Notes: a model not told the origin generated them from the sequence alone. A stretch of DNA of 61,765 bases from Microcaldota archaeon (GCA_021848065.1 JAJZNA010000007.1:1-61765); one strand, 5' to 3'. Shown: positions 1 through 8,048, counted from the stretch's first letter. Numbers and translations are program-made.

Positions 1-100
1 ATATTATTTACACGCTCATATTTATATAGCTATATGCCTATCTAATTCGCATTCATCCCCTATCTGAAGGATAGGGGCTTTCTGCTAAGCATTCTGTAAA
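1..100 (-). mobile_element. Left end of a TnpB element whose gene lies outside the window
   Basis: A perfect 8-bp hairpin (stems 57-64 and 70-77, loop 65-69) resembles the hairpin upstream of the complete tnpB gene at 41.6 kb. Both share the core CCTATC / GATAGG, a similar 5-nt loop, a T-rich TATA-like stretch on the tnpB side and a GC(A/T)-type flank on the other. The orientation implies a minus-strand tnpB to the left of base 1. The boundary is approximate. No coding sequence of the element is visible here. Confidence 0.55.
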
Positions 101-103
101 CTA

Positions 104-115
104 CCCCCCCCCCCC
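104..115. repeat. 12-base poly-C tract
   Basis: An uninterrupted run of 12 C lies between the TnpB left-end hairpin and the 3' end of the TPR-AAA ATPase gene. It is the longest homopolymer I saw in the window and is not inside a credible ORF. Such a tract is prone to slippage, and also to sequencing or assembly error. Confidence 0.9.
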
Positions 116-179
116 ATAAATGGCGTGGGCTTCCTTGTCGGGATTAGGTGACTGCATGCGCGGAATTGGCTGGGCCTTT

Positions 180-1676
180 TCAGAATAAGTAGATGGCCTC
201 AAGACGTAAGACCTTCTTTGCAAACTTCAGGATAGGGTTGGAGTTCCACTTCACGTCCTTGACAAGGGCCTTATACTTGACCTTCTCTTCTGGGCTTAGC
301 TTACCCTCCTTTACAATGGTCTGTTTCTTTCCGTCAACTATCTGGGTCTCTGTCTTGCTTATGATATCCTTGCGCACCATGGCGTACCATTCGTCCAAGG
401 TGTTTCCGTGGGATTTGATCATGCTGATGAAATCCCCCATGTGCACCTTCCTCTTCTTGCCTGTGCGGTCTTCCTCAACAGCTGGTATAAGCGCAGCCTT
501 GTCGCATATCTCATCTATGTCTGCCTGTGAGAAGCCTATTGTGGCCCTTGCAAGCCTTCCGAAGTTTATCCTTGCTATAGGTATCCTTTTGGTGTTGTAT
601 ATGAACGCGTTCTTACGGGTTATGTAATCTGGGGGAGGGATGTATATAGTCTCTCCAAACCGTTTGCTCCTCTTCAGAGCAGGGTCTATGTCCCAGGGTT
701 GGTTCGTTGCCCCGATCACGAACAGCCCTTCAGGATTCTTTTCGACGCCGTCCATTTCCTGCAGGAACTGGTTCACGGCCATCTTCATGAAGCTCTGGCC
801 TTCCCCTCCGCCGCCTCCGCCGCCATCCCTCTTGACTCCAAGCGCATCTAGTTCGTCGAAGAAGACTATGCACGGCGCGGCCTTTCTTGCCTGCTCGAAT
901 ATTGCGTGCATATTCTTCTCAGTATTACCAGCATACATATCCACGATCTCGTTTATCGCGGCTATTATGACATTGGACCCGGTCTCTCCGGCTATTGCAT
1001 TTACAAAGTACGTTTTTCCGCAGCCAGGAGGCCCATAGAATATGACCCCCAGCCCTAGCTTCTTTCCGTAGGCCTTGAGGAGGTCCGGTTTCTTTATCGC
1101 GAGTATTATGTTATCGTATATCAGCTTTTTCTGCTTGGACATGCCCACTACGTCAGCGAATTTTATTCCAGACTTGTGGAACCTGACCTTTTTTAGCTGC
1201 CCTTCCTGCACCACAGTCCTGTCTTCTTCCGCAGTGCCGGTTGCAGCAGGTATCTCAGGATGCCTTGCAGCCTTGTTCTTCAATGACTCGAGCCTCTGCC
1301 TAGCCTGCTCATACTTGGGATTCTTGGCTAGCGCCTTCTCGTACCATGCCTTTGCGGCCTCGTAGTCGTTCTGGTATTCCGCAATTATGCCCATCACGTA
1401 TGGCGCATCATGGCTGTCAGGCTCGAGCTCGAGGACCTTGTTTGCATCTGCAGTGGCGTCCGAGTATTTGCTAAGTATGGCATACGCCAAGGCCCTGTTG
1501 AAATATGCACTGGAGTAGCTGGGATCCTCGATTATGGCCTGGCTATAGGAAGATATGGCCTCCTCGAACTTGTTTTCTTCGAAAAGGACTCCTGCCTTCT
1601 TGTACATCTCCTTGGCCTTTGGATTAGGGGTGTCAAGTTTTGGTTTTGATTCTTCTGTCTTTGAGCTTGTTACCAC
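180..1676 (-). CDS. TPR-AAA+ ATPase (Vps4/Cdc48-like)
   Basis: This 498-residue cytoplasmic protein joins about three tetratricopeptide repeats (residues 21-130) to one AAA+ module. Visible AAA motifs are Walker A GPPGCGKT (215-222), Walker B CIVFFDELD (269-277), sensor-1 ATN (323-325) and an arginine-finger-like RSKRF (336-340). The ATPase core resembles Vps4/katanin and single-domain Cdc48 relatives, which remodel or unfold protein complexes. TPRs in place of the usual MIT or N-domain suggest that substrates are recruited through protein-protein contacts. A seven-glycine run (285-291) follows Walker B. The C-terminal 80 residues are charged and unassigned. No obvious operon partner; the specific substrate is unknown. 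Confidence 0.9.
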   Translation of the reverse strand: MVTSSKTEESKPKLDTPNPKAKEMYKKAGVLFEENKFEEAISSYSQAIIEDPSYSSAYFNRALAYAILSKYSDATADANKVLELEPDSHDAPYVMGIIAEYQNDYEAAKAWYEKALAKNPKYEQARQRLESLKNKAARHPEIPAATGTAEEDRTVVQEGQLKKVRFHKSGIKFADVVGMSKQKKLIYDNIILAIKKPDLLKAYGKKLGLGVIFYGPPGCGKTYFVNAIAGETGSNVIIAAINEIVDMYAGNTEKNMHAIFEQARKAAPCIVFFDELDALGVKRDGGGGGGGEGQSFMKMAVNQFLQEMDGVEKNPEGLFVIGATNQPWDIDPALKRSKRFGETIYIPPPDYITRKNAFIYNTKRIPIARINFGRLARATIGFSQADIDEICDKAALIPAVEEDRTGKKRKVHMGDFISMIKSHGNTLDEWYAMVRKDIISKTETQIVDGKKQTIVKEGKLSPEEKVKYKALVKDVKWNSNPILKFAKKVLRLEAIYLF

Positions 1677-1790
1677 TGCATCAACTTAGTATAAGTATAC
1701 TTTGCTTCGGCTTCATTTATATACCTTGGCGAACGGCTTGGCAGGTAGGACTGACGATAACACGGCCAGCATAACCGGTGCAGAACTGCA

Positions 1791-2201
1791 TCAGTACTTG
1801 TCAAGGAGCTCGTTAAGGGAAGCATCCACTTCAACTATATTGGGATTTTCCCTGGGTACGTGCGTGAGCGAGTACTTTGTAAACTTCTTAAGGGACCCTA
1901 GCGCATCCCCGTTAAGCTTCTTGAGCTCGGTGCTGTTCACCTTGTAGTTGCCATTCAATTGGCTGACAACGAGTTTGCTATCGGAATAGATATTGAGCTC
2001 GATATCGTACCCATATTCATGAGCGACAGACTCAAGCGCCGCTATTATTGCAAGGTACTCTGCCACGTTGTTCGTCTTTATCCCGTTATAGAATGACTTC
2101 TTGAATAGCAGGTTGCCGTCAGACCCCAGAACCATGTAGCCTGATGCGCTCTTTCCAGGGTTGTTCCTAGAGGCGCCATCGGTGTATACGTTTACTATCA
2201 T
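1791..2201 (-). CDS. rnhA: Ribonuclease HI
   Basis: A 136-residue RNase H-fold protein expected to cut the RNA strand of RNA:DNA hybrids. The four acidic catalytic positions are present: D8 in YTDGASRNNP, E48 in NNVAEYLA, D74 in YSDSKLVV and D126 in VEVDAS. The short length and lack of the basic-protrusion loop match archaeal type-1 RNases H. The gene is divergent from the next region and stands alone. An RNase HII gene lies 1.5 kb away, so both RNase H types are present. Confidence 0.9.
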   Translation of the reverse strand: MIVNVYTDGASRNNPGKSASGYMVLGSDGNLLFKKSFYNGIKTNNVAEYLAIIAALESVAHEYGYDIELNIYSDSKLVVSQLNGNYKVNSTELKKLNGDALGSLKKFTKYSLTHVPRENPNIVEVDASLNELLDKY

Positions 2202-2242
2202 ATTACCATCGGCTTTTCAATGGTATTTGGCTCAAAAAGTAT

Positions 2243-2461
2243 TAATAGGCAAGGGTGGCTGCCATGCTTCTTGGGCAGAATAGGACGATTCACGCCAAGT
2301 TAGTGGCACCGCATAGGACTAAAGCCAGAGGCTTATCGGGTAATTGGTGTCCTAGGATTATGTTCTCGGCTCTGCGAGGCAGTTTGCACCGCAACATGCA
2401 GCGCATTTGCCACGTCTTCACGAGCGTGACTCCAGACTAGTTGAAGGGGCAAGACCTATTT
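2243..2461 (+). ncRNA. Candidate structured RNA in a 328-base intergenic region
   Basis: The gap 2202-2529 has no convincing protein gene but several complementary segments: a closing stem 2244-2249/2455-2460, hairpin 2259-2263/2274-2278, a stem 2314-2319/2349-2354 enclosing hairpin 2322-2326/2330-2334 (3-nt loop), and hairpin 2365-2368/2375-2378. A T-rich stretch (2459-2463) follows on the plus strand, as at an archaeal terminator. I could not match it to SRP RNA (no GGAAGG-type helix 8 motif) or confidently to RNase P RNA. A 61-codon plus-strand ORF (2255-2440) runs through it, but its CGN-rich arginine use is unlike the neighbours. Confidence 0.4.
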
Positions 2462-2529
2462 TTCAGGCCTTCAAATACCGTATATTATAAATTTTGCTGC
2501 GTTTAAGATTATCTGCGACAGGGTTTTAC

Positions 2530-2943
2530 ATGGGAATTTTCGATTTGTTTGGAAAAAAAGATGTCAAAGCGGACTTGGGCAGGCAGCTGCCGTACAGGAT
2601 AGGCATGGCATTCGTACCGTTCAAGCTTAAGGCAAACAACAGGAGCACGTCTACCCTGACTGTAAACGTCAAGAACATGACTAACGAGCCAGTCATGAGC
2701 TCTGTTGTAGTGCAGGTGCCGGAACGGGTAAGCCTTGACAGCACAGGCTTGTCCAAGGAGAAAGAGGTGAGGCTCGGGGTGCTGGGGCCTAACGAGCAGA
2801 AGGACGCCTTTGTAGAGCTCTACAGCAACTCAGGCACTGACAAGGGAGAGTATACAATCACCGTAACAGCATTCATACATTACAGGGATTATGGCCACGT
2901 GCTCAATGCCATGAAGAAGAGATCCACTATAGAGGCAGTTTAG
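2530..2943 (+). CDS. Conserved-looking small beta-rich protein, function unknown
   Basis: A 137-residue soluble protein starting MGIFDLFGKK. The ORF can be extended 12 codons upstream, but ATG 2530 is preferred because the extension runs into an AT-rich promoter-like stretch (TATTATAAA near 2483). Alternating polar and hydrophobic segments (residues 30-125, for example TSTLTVNVKNM and YTITVTAFIHY) suggest an immunoglobulin-like beta sandwich. No signal peptide or membrane segment is seen. It is convergent with the winged-helix gene that follows. I do not recognise a named family. Confidence 0.7.
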   Translation: MGIFDLFGKKDVKADLGRQLPYRIGMAFVPFKLKANNRSTSTLTVNVKNMTNEPVMSSVVVQVPERVSLDSTGLSKEKEVRLGVLGPNEQKDAFVELYSNSGTDKGEYTITVTAFIHYRDYGHVLNAMKKRSTIEAV

Positions 2944-2950
2944 GCAAGCC

Positions 2951-3349
2951 TTATTTTGGAGGCTGCGCGGGCGCGGGTTTTTGCTGCAAAGGCTCTGGAG
3001 TACTTATCCTTTCGGATACAGAGGCGATGTCTTTTGCAATCTTGTTTCCCTTTTCCGTGAGATAAAGCCGCTTTACCCTTCCGTGTTTCTCTGATGCAAC
3101 TATCCCGTATTCCTCACACTTCTTTATGAACTTGCTGGTGTGGACGTACGTCACGTTTGCCTCCTTTGCAAGGTCTGAAAGATGCCACTCCTTATTTGGA
3201 CGGGTAAGCAGGGATAAAAGGCGCAGCTGCTTCTCCTTGAACAGCAGCATGCCTATAGAGTCTCCCATCAGGTTACCGAAAATGGTATCTCGTCCCACAT
3301 TTATAAGCATTGGCAGGGACGCCTCCACTGCGCCCTTAAATTCATACAA
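2951..3349 (-). CDS. Winged-helix DNA-binding regulator (MarR-like)
   Basis: A 132-residue protein with a winged helix-turn-helix at about residues 38-105. The recognition-helix region is LSDLAKEANVTYVHTSKFIKK and the wing is VASEKHGRVKRLYLTEKG, ending in the MarR/ArsR-style LTEKGxxIA segment. The last 20 residues are proline- and glutamine-rich and probably disordered. It is divergent from the PRC-barrel/RNase HII pair and could regulate it, but no operator is evident. Ligand and targets are unknown. Confidence 0.75.
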   Translation of the reverse strand: MYEFKGAVEASLPMLINVGRDTIFGNLMGDSIGMLLFKEKQLRLLSLLTRPNKEWHLSDLAKEANVTYVHTSKFIKKCEEYGIVASEKHGRVKRLYLTEKGNKIAKDIASVSERISTPEPLQQKPAPAQPPK

Positions 3350-3404
3350 ATGTATATAAATATTGCATCGTCAAGTAATAAATGGAAGAAGACCAGGTGT
3401 GTAT

Positions 3405-3659
3405 ATGGTGAAATATGTTATAGCAGAGCAACTCGTAGGAAAGGAAGTGGTTACAAGCGATGGATTTGATTTGGGCAAGTTCATAGACGCAGAAGTGCAC
3501 GAGACCAACGGAAAGCTTGCTGCACTGATAGTTGAGCCCAACGTTGACAGCGAGTATGTGAACAGGCTGGACATAAAAGGAGGAAGGCTTCAGGTCCCAT
3601 ACACGAGCGTCATGGCCGTTAATGATTTTATTGTAGTAGACAAGAAATCACTACAGTAA
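3405..3659 (+). CDS. PRC-barrel domain protein
   Basis: An 84-residue protein consisting of a single PRC-barrel, a small beta-barrel found in photosynthetic H subunits, RimM and many archaeal proteins linked to RNA processing or cell division. Family features seen are IAEQLVGKEVVTSDG, the KFIDAEVHETNGK strand pair and VPYTSVMAVNDFIVVD. ATG 3405 is chosen over upstream alternatives because it follows an AGGTG ribosome-binding-like sequence. Its TAA stop (3657-3659) is in the same reading frame as the RNase HII gene, which has no conventional start codon after that stop. Confidence 0.8.
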   Translation: MVKYVIAEQLVGKEVVTSDGFDLGKFIDAEVHETNGKLAALIVEPNVDSEYVNRLDIKGGRLQVPYTSVMAVNDFIVVDKKSLQ

Positions 3660-3668
3660 GGTGTTCTC

Positions 3669-4376
3669 ATTATAATAGCAGGCGGCGATGAGGCTGGCCG
3701 CGGGGCCGTGATAGGCCCGCTGGTCATAAGCCTGATAAGCATCGGCAAGGGAAAGGAGGCCAAGCTTGCTAAGGTAGGGGTTCGAGATTCTAAGCTGCTT
3801 AGCAGGAAGAAGCGGGAATTCCTATACGACGAAATTACATCGATAGCCGAGGAGATAAGGGTATACCGGATATCCAACACCGAGATAAATAAGGCTATGG
3901 CAGGAGGCGTCTCCCTGAACAGCATAGAGGCATTGAACTTCGCAAGGCTTATAGACGCGCTGACTAAGAATCCCAAGGAGATATACCTGGACTCCCCTGA
4001 TGTGGTGGAGCACAAGTTTGGCATACGAGTATGCCTCTTCTCCAAGAGGAGCTTGATAATAAACAATAGCGGAGGATATAGCAACCCTGTGGAAGGGGAC
4101 AGGCAGGAGATAAAGCTCATATCAGAGCACAAGGCGGATGCAAGATATCCGGTGGTGTCGGCAGCCAGCATAATAGCCAAGGTGACAAGAGACGCTGAGA
4201 TGGACAGGATATCCGAGGACCTTGGCATAGACCTTGGATCTGGATATCCATCTGATGCAAAGACAATACGGGCAATAAAGGAGAACCTAAAGGAAAAGTC
4301 GGTGATGGCATATATACGGGACAGATGGAAGACCATAGAGCTCGTGAAGCAGGCCAAGATAGACGAGTTCATCTGA
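3669..4376 (+). CDS. rnhB: Ribonuclease HII with non-canonical start
   Basis: RNase HII removes RNA, including single ribonucleotides, from DNA. The essential GGDEAGRG motif lies at 3681-3704, upstream of the first ordinary start codon (GTG 3708), so a GTG start would delete two catalytic acids. Reading back, the frame has only GGT GTT CTC ATT ATA ATA before the TAA of the PRC-barrel gene. I therefore place the start at ATT 3669, giving 235 residues with D7/E8. Other family motifs are DSKLLS, YLDSPDV and DARYPVVSAASIIAKV. Alternatives are ATA initiation, stop-codon readthrough from the upstream gene, or a sequence error. Confidence 0.85.
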   Translation: MIIAGGDEAGRGAVIGPLVISLISIGKGKEAKLAKVGVRDSKLLSRKKREFLYDEITSIAEEIRVYRISNTEINKAMAGGVSLNSIEALNFARLIDALTKNPKEIYLDSPDVVEHKFGIRVCLFSKRSLIINNSGGYSNPVEGDRQEIKLISEHKADARYPVVSAASIIAKVTRDAEMDRISEDLGIDLGSGYPSDAKTIRAIKENLKEKSVMAYIRDRWKTIELVKQAKIDEFI

Positions 4377-4456
4377 TTTTGCAGGAAGTGCTTGGCTAGG
4401 ATGTGCTGCTACTGGCAAATAAGCAGGTATTAATCCTTTCGCTGCAAGATAGGTAC

Positions 4457-5476
4457 ATGGACAGCGAAAGCTGGAAGAAGACGGTAAACCTACTCATAAT
4501 AGCGCTCAACGGAAGCTCTGCACTACTAGTGCTGGGATCTCTGTTTCTGGTGGAGATTTTCTCAGTCATATACGGCTTGAGCAACGGCATCGCGGTCCAG
4601 AGCGGTTACAGCGGCGTGGCAGTTGCAAGCGCACTTCAGGGGTTAGTATCGCAGAGCGTATACCTGCATGATGGAATACTGGAATCCTACGTGCTTACAA
4701 TAGTTGCACTTATGCTGCTGGAGACCTCGTTCATGCTCTTTCTCAGGAGGAACGAGAGGGCCTCGGGAGGCGCACGCAGGTATGTTGCCATGCACACAGG
4801 CTTCGGCTTCATATACGCACTGATATTCGCTATTGTATTCATAGATTCTGCAACCTACCTCAACGAGATATACCTGTGGGCGATATACATTGGGATAGCC
4901 GCTACTCTTTCCATAGGCATAGCCCTCAATTACGTGATAAGGCTCCCAGGCAACCATTCCACCGGCATGAGGAGGAGCATAAAGGTGGATCCGAGCAGGC
5001 CATTTAGCAACATGATGGAGCTGCGGGACCAGATATTCGGCAACATGCACGGAGACATAAGGGTTGTGGATAAGCATTTCAATTCGGTTGCCCTGTCCAA
5101 CTTCCATAGGCTTGTAGTAGACAGCATAAAGCAGTTCAAGAGCGTAACAATAATAACATCCACAGAGATGATGGACACAAATTTCGGGAAGAACGTGTCG
5201 GATTTCAAGAGGGAGATGGAGTCAGACAATGTCAAGTTCGAACTCAGGTTCATGGACGAGGGAGACAAGGTTGAGCAGCATGAGCGCATAATACTTGACG
5301 ATGCGGTGGCCTACAAGATCCCACCTTTCAACATAATAAATAACAGGAGCGAACACGTCATAATGATAGGCCACAATGAGGCGCGCAAGAGGTTCGATTA
5401 CCTTTACAGAAGGGCAATAAGCTTCCAGAACTATTCCATAAAGCAGGCAAGGAAACCAGAAGCACAGGGCATATAG
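4457..5476 (+). CDS. Four-TM membrane protein with cytoplasmic C-terminal domain
   Basis: A 339-residue protein read from ATG 4457; a GTG start at 4403 would add 18 residues. It has about four membrane helices in the first half (near residues 10-38, 72-95, 108-133 and 138-160). A soluble half follows with alternating helices and strands, including VTIITSTEMM, VKFELRFMDEG and QHERIILDDAVAYKIPP. The HER..LDD segment weakly recalls phospholipase-D-like output domains, but no HKD pair is seen. No neighbour gives a functional clue. Function unknown. Confidence 0.7.
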   Translation: MDSESWKKTVNLLIIALNGSSALLVLGSLFLVEIFSVIYGLSNGIAVQSGYSGVAVASALQGLVSQSVYLHDGILESYVLTIVALMLLETSFMLFLRRNERASGGARRYVAMHTGFGFIYALIFAIVFIDSATYLNEIYLWAIYIGIAATLSIGIALNYVIRLPGNHSTGMRRSIKVDPSRPFSNMMELRDQIFGNMHGDIRVVDKHFNSVALSNFHRLVVDSIKQFKSVTIITSTEMMDTNFGKNVSDFKREMESDNVKFELRFMDEGDKVEQHERIILDDAVAYKIPPFNIINNRSEHVIMIGHNEARKRFDYLYRRAISFQNYSIKQARKPEAQGI

Positions 5477-5562
5477 AAATAGGACACATTTAGCCCATTT
5501 ATAGCCCTCCGTTAAAATTTTTCGTTCTAGGAAACTTCGGCGTATGGGTATAACTGTTATTT

Positions 5563-6183
5563 TTATATTTTTGCTTTCTGTTGGAAGTATACCTTTAGTC
5601 CTACCAGTACAACAATAATCAATATAACCGCAATTACAAAAACTGTTCTAGAGTTACCGGTCCCCACAATTTCTATGCTTTGCGTAGCAGTTCTGTTTAC
5701 AAATGCTGATGAATTAATTTCGGCAGGACCCCCTGGGTCTACACCGTAGTGCATATACTCAATAACCATAGTGACATGCGCACTTAGATTATATGCATCT
5801 ATAACAGTTACAGTTACATTCTCATCCACAACTCCTGCGTACCATGGATTCGTATTTCTAGGAGCCAATACTTCGAATATTCCTGATTTAATGTCATTTG
5901 CTGTGCCGATATATTCTATTGTAGGTATTCCATTGAAAGTCCATATTATCTCTTTAATTGGGACAGCATCAATCACATTTACTGATGCATCGTGTGTATA
6001 ATAAATTGGACAGCCAGGCATAGTCCCAGAGCCATTCAATGCAGTGCACCATGGCTCTACAAATGCCGTGGTGTTCCCAGGAATTATTATATTACCAACT
6101 ATAGCCGGCTGTGCGTAGACTAGTCCAGCCAGTACATAAGCCAACATTAGAAACAGTATTATAGTTTTATTTGACAATGCCAT
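5563..6183 (-). CDS. Exported protein with C-terminal membrane anchor, AT-rich
   Basis: A 206-residue protein with an N-terminal signal-peptide-like helix (residues 7-24, ending VYAQP), an extracellular beta-rich region with many N-x-S/T sequons, and a C-terminal transmembrane helix (183-200) with a lysine-containing tail. This is a type I cell-surface topology. Codon choice is clearly AT-richer than in flanking genes, as in the neighbour on its upstream side, suggesting shared foreign or fast-evolving origin. It lies 53 bases downstream of that gene on the same strand, so the two may be co-transcribed. No family recognised. Confidence 0.7.
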   Translation of the reverse strand: MALSNKTIILFLMLAYVLAGLVYAQPAIVGNIIIPGNTTAFVEPWCTALNGSGTMPGCPIYYTHDASVNVIDAVPIKEIIWTFNGIPTIEYIGTANDIKSGIFEVLAPRNTNPWYAGVVDENVTVTVIDAYNLSAHVTMVIEYMHYGVDPGGPAEINSSAFVNRTATQSIEIVGTGNSRTVFVIAVILIIVVLVGLKVYFQQKAKI

Positions 6184-6236
6184 TTAACTCCACTGTTGAA
6201 GATAATTTGACTCGAGTTATGATCAATAGATATGAT

Positions 6237-7469
6237 CTAATTGCTACTTATCCATGCATCAATCCATGAATTGGCTCCGGAAATGGTAGATGGCACCACA
6301 TCCTCACTGCGATGATACAAAAAGAATTGCCCTACTGGGTCATTATTACTATTTATGGGTCTACAGGAGAATGAACTTCCGCACAAATACCCAGTAAAGG
6401 CTGAACCTGAAAATTCAGGTAGTTGGAAGACAGATACGGTTTTGCCATTGTCTGTGAAATTGTAACATCCAGAACCATTGCACCCTGCTGGTGATTCAAA
6501 TATGTACCAGCCATAATAGTCATTACCACCAGAACACCCCATATACTGCGAAGTTGAAGACGACCCTTCTTTCCATTCCTGGACCCATAGCAATCCACCA
6601 GTTGCACAATTACCATTTGCCAGAGTAGATAGTGCTATTGTTTGCCCTTGCACCCCATTCATCCATGATGGTGGTAAAATGAATGTGGCACTATTGGGAG
6701 GCTGTTGAACAAATAAGGCAAATCCGTTGGTATTAGCATTTTTAACAGCACTTGTTTGATTATAACCACCCCAGACTATACCACCTTGCACAAAATTTCC
6801 AGACCCAGGACCCCCAGTAATTCCGGTCCATTCTCCAAACACGCAGCAAGCATGGGTAGCACTAAGTGGGCCAGTTAGGGTACTTGGAACAGTGACGTTG
6901 CCATAAACTTGAGTTAAGGAAGAATTACTATTACATGGAGATCCACTATTACAATATTTGGCCCCATAACCTCCCCAATTATTTGAAACTGAACTGCCAA
7001 AAGAAACATTAGATCTTGAGGTGTAATACATATCGTGTATAGTACTATTTGAGACGTATAAATCTACGATTATATAAGATGCATTATTTGGTGCAAAAAA
7101 GATTATTCTTTCCGAAGAAGGCATACCAGGACCCCAAGTATATCCAAAACTGCTGTATGGATTAATGTGGTACACATTTCCATTTGCCAATTCTTTGAAT
7201 CGTGCAGTCTGCATGATTTCTGGAGCTAGTACAGTACCCATATCGCTAAGGTTGGTGATATCCTTGTAGTTTTCTGGCTTGATGAAGTGAACATTACGGC
7301 TTATTATCATCGTTAGGTTTCCAGTACCAGTAACTATTGGGGCATTGCTTAAATTAAAGGCAAATGCTACAGCAAAAATAGTGGAAAATAGAAATACACC
7401 TACTGCCATGGTTAAAGTCAATGTTCCTTTTAATATACTCTCACCAATTATATTTTTTAAGTAAACCAT
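6237..7469 (-). CDS. Exported protein resembling peptidase family G1 (eqolisin)
   Basis: A 410-residue protein with an N-terminal membrane helix or signal (residues 15-38) and a large extracytoplasmic domain rich in N, S, G and paired Cys. Four motifs occur in the order seen in fungal glutamic peptidases: NNWGGY (163-168), NVTVPS (191-196), EWTGI (213-217) and NFVQGGI (225-231), where Q228 would match the catalytic Gln. A partner Glu is not certain; the GWYIFES segment (320-326) is similar to the expected region, but Gly sits where Glu is expected. Eqolisins are acid-active proteases, plausible for an acidophile. The alternative is an inactive lectin-like beta sandwich. Confidence 0.55.
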   Translation of the reverse strand: MVYLKNIIGESILKGTLTLTMAVGVFLFSTIFAVAFAFNLSNAPIVTGTGNLTMIISRNVHFIKPENYKDITNLSDMGTVLAPEIMQTARFKELANGNVYHINPYSSFGYTWGPGMPSSERIIFFAPNNASYIIVDLYVSNSTIHDMYYTSRSNVSFGSSVSNNWGGYGAKYCNSGSPCNSNSSLTQVYGNVTVPSTLTGPLSATHACCVFGEWTGITGGPGSGNFVQGGIVWGGYNQTSAVKNANTNGFALFVQQPPNSATFILPPSWMNGVQGQTIALSTLANGNCATGGLLWVQEWKEGSSSTSQYMGCSGGNDYYGWYIFESPAGCNGSGCYNFTDNGKTVSVFQLPEFSGSAFTGYLCGSSFSCRPINSNNDPVGQFFLYHRSEDVVPSTISGANSWIDAWISSN

Positions 7470-7634
7470 AAAAGGGCATGGTTTAGCTGATAATTGGATA
7501 AACGCTTAGGGACGAAACTTCTTTAGAAATAATGGCTTTTTCAGACAACCTTGAGATTTTCCGTAAACCACGGTGGGCTCGACGACATAGTGTATGGATT
7601 AGAATTGACACCCACATGCACGGATACGGCGGGG
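7470..7634. other. Intergenic region between the AT-rich island and nikR
   Basis: A 165-base gap between the start of the exported-protein gene and the end of nikR. The first ~60 bases are AT-rich and presumably hold the promoter of the minus-strand exported-protein gene. The remainder is GC-richer. A 134-codon plus-strand ORF (7532-7936) runs through it into the antisense of nikR and looks spurious. Nothing else seen. Confidence 0.5.
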
Positions 7635-8048
7635 CTACTTCTTTTCCTGGACCAGGGCGTATGCAACCGAGTATATGCACTTTGACCTCTTGGTGGAATT
7701 GTAGAACGCCTGTGTCGTATGCGCGTCTGTATCAAGATTTATTATGTCCACACACATGCCGGAATGGTGATGCTGGTGCAGCTCCGTCCTTATGGTGCTC
7801 TCAAACCGATGTATTATGTCGGACACATGGTTCTTCTCGCGTTCGCTATAGGTCAGCACAAATACGCTCTCCACATGGCCGGACAGGGCGTCCATGCCCT
7901 TATAGTCATTCACAAGGCTGGTTATGGCACTCCTGAGGAGCTTGGACCTGCTCTTGAACCCGAGCCTCTTCTGCACCTCGTTGAGCTTCCTAACCTCTTC
8001 CTTGTCCATGGAAACGCTAAGTATCTCCACAATATCGCCTTTCAGCAC
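7635..8048 (-). CDS. nikR: Nickel-responsive regulator NikR
   Basis: NikR is a ribbon-helix-helix repressor that binds DNA when loaded with Ni(II). The N-terminal RHH is at about residues 8-50 (ILSVSMDKEEVRKLNEV, SRSKLLRSAI). The C-terminal ACT-like domain carries the metal ligands H80, H91, H93 and C99, with spacing 11-2-6 identical to Escherichia coli H76/H87/H89/C95. Length, 137 residues, is typical. The start is GTG 8048. It is divergent from a nickel/cobalt-type permease, and the 48-base gap holds an inverted repeat that is the likely operator for both genes. Confidence 0.92.
   Translation of the reverse strand: MLKGDIVEILSVSMDKEEVRKLNEVQKRLGFKSRSKLLRSAITSLVNDYKGMDALSGHVESVFVLTYSEREKNHVSDIIHRFESTIRTELHQHHHSGMCVDIINLDTDAHTTQAFYNSTKRSKCIYSVAYALVQEKK

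Noticed and set aside
2320..2345. GGCTTATCGG resembling the 3' end of RNase P RNA
   Set aside because: A complete RNase P RNA ending here would have to extend back into rnhA, and the GGCTT is explained by a local hairpin with 2322-2326.
2255..2440. 61-codon ORF through the structured intergenic region
   Set aside because: CGN-rich arginine codons and overlap with nested hairpins make it less likely than an RNA; no recognisable protein features.
4643..5107. 154-codon minus-strand ORF
   Set aside because: Shadow of the membrane-protein gene on the plus strand; no signal, motif or promoter.
7532..7936. 134-codon plus-strand ORF
   Set aside because: Mostly antisense to nikR, which has full metal-site evidence.
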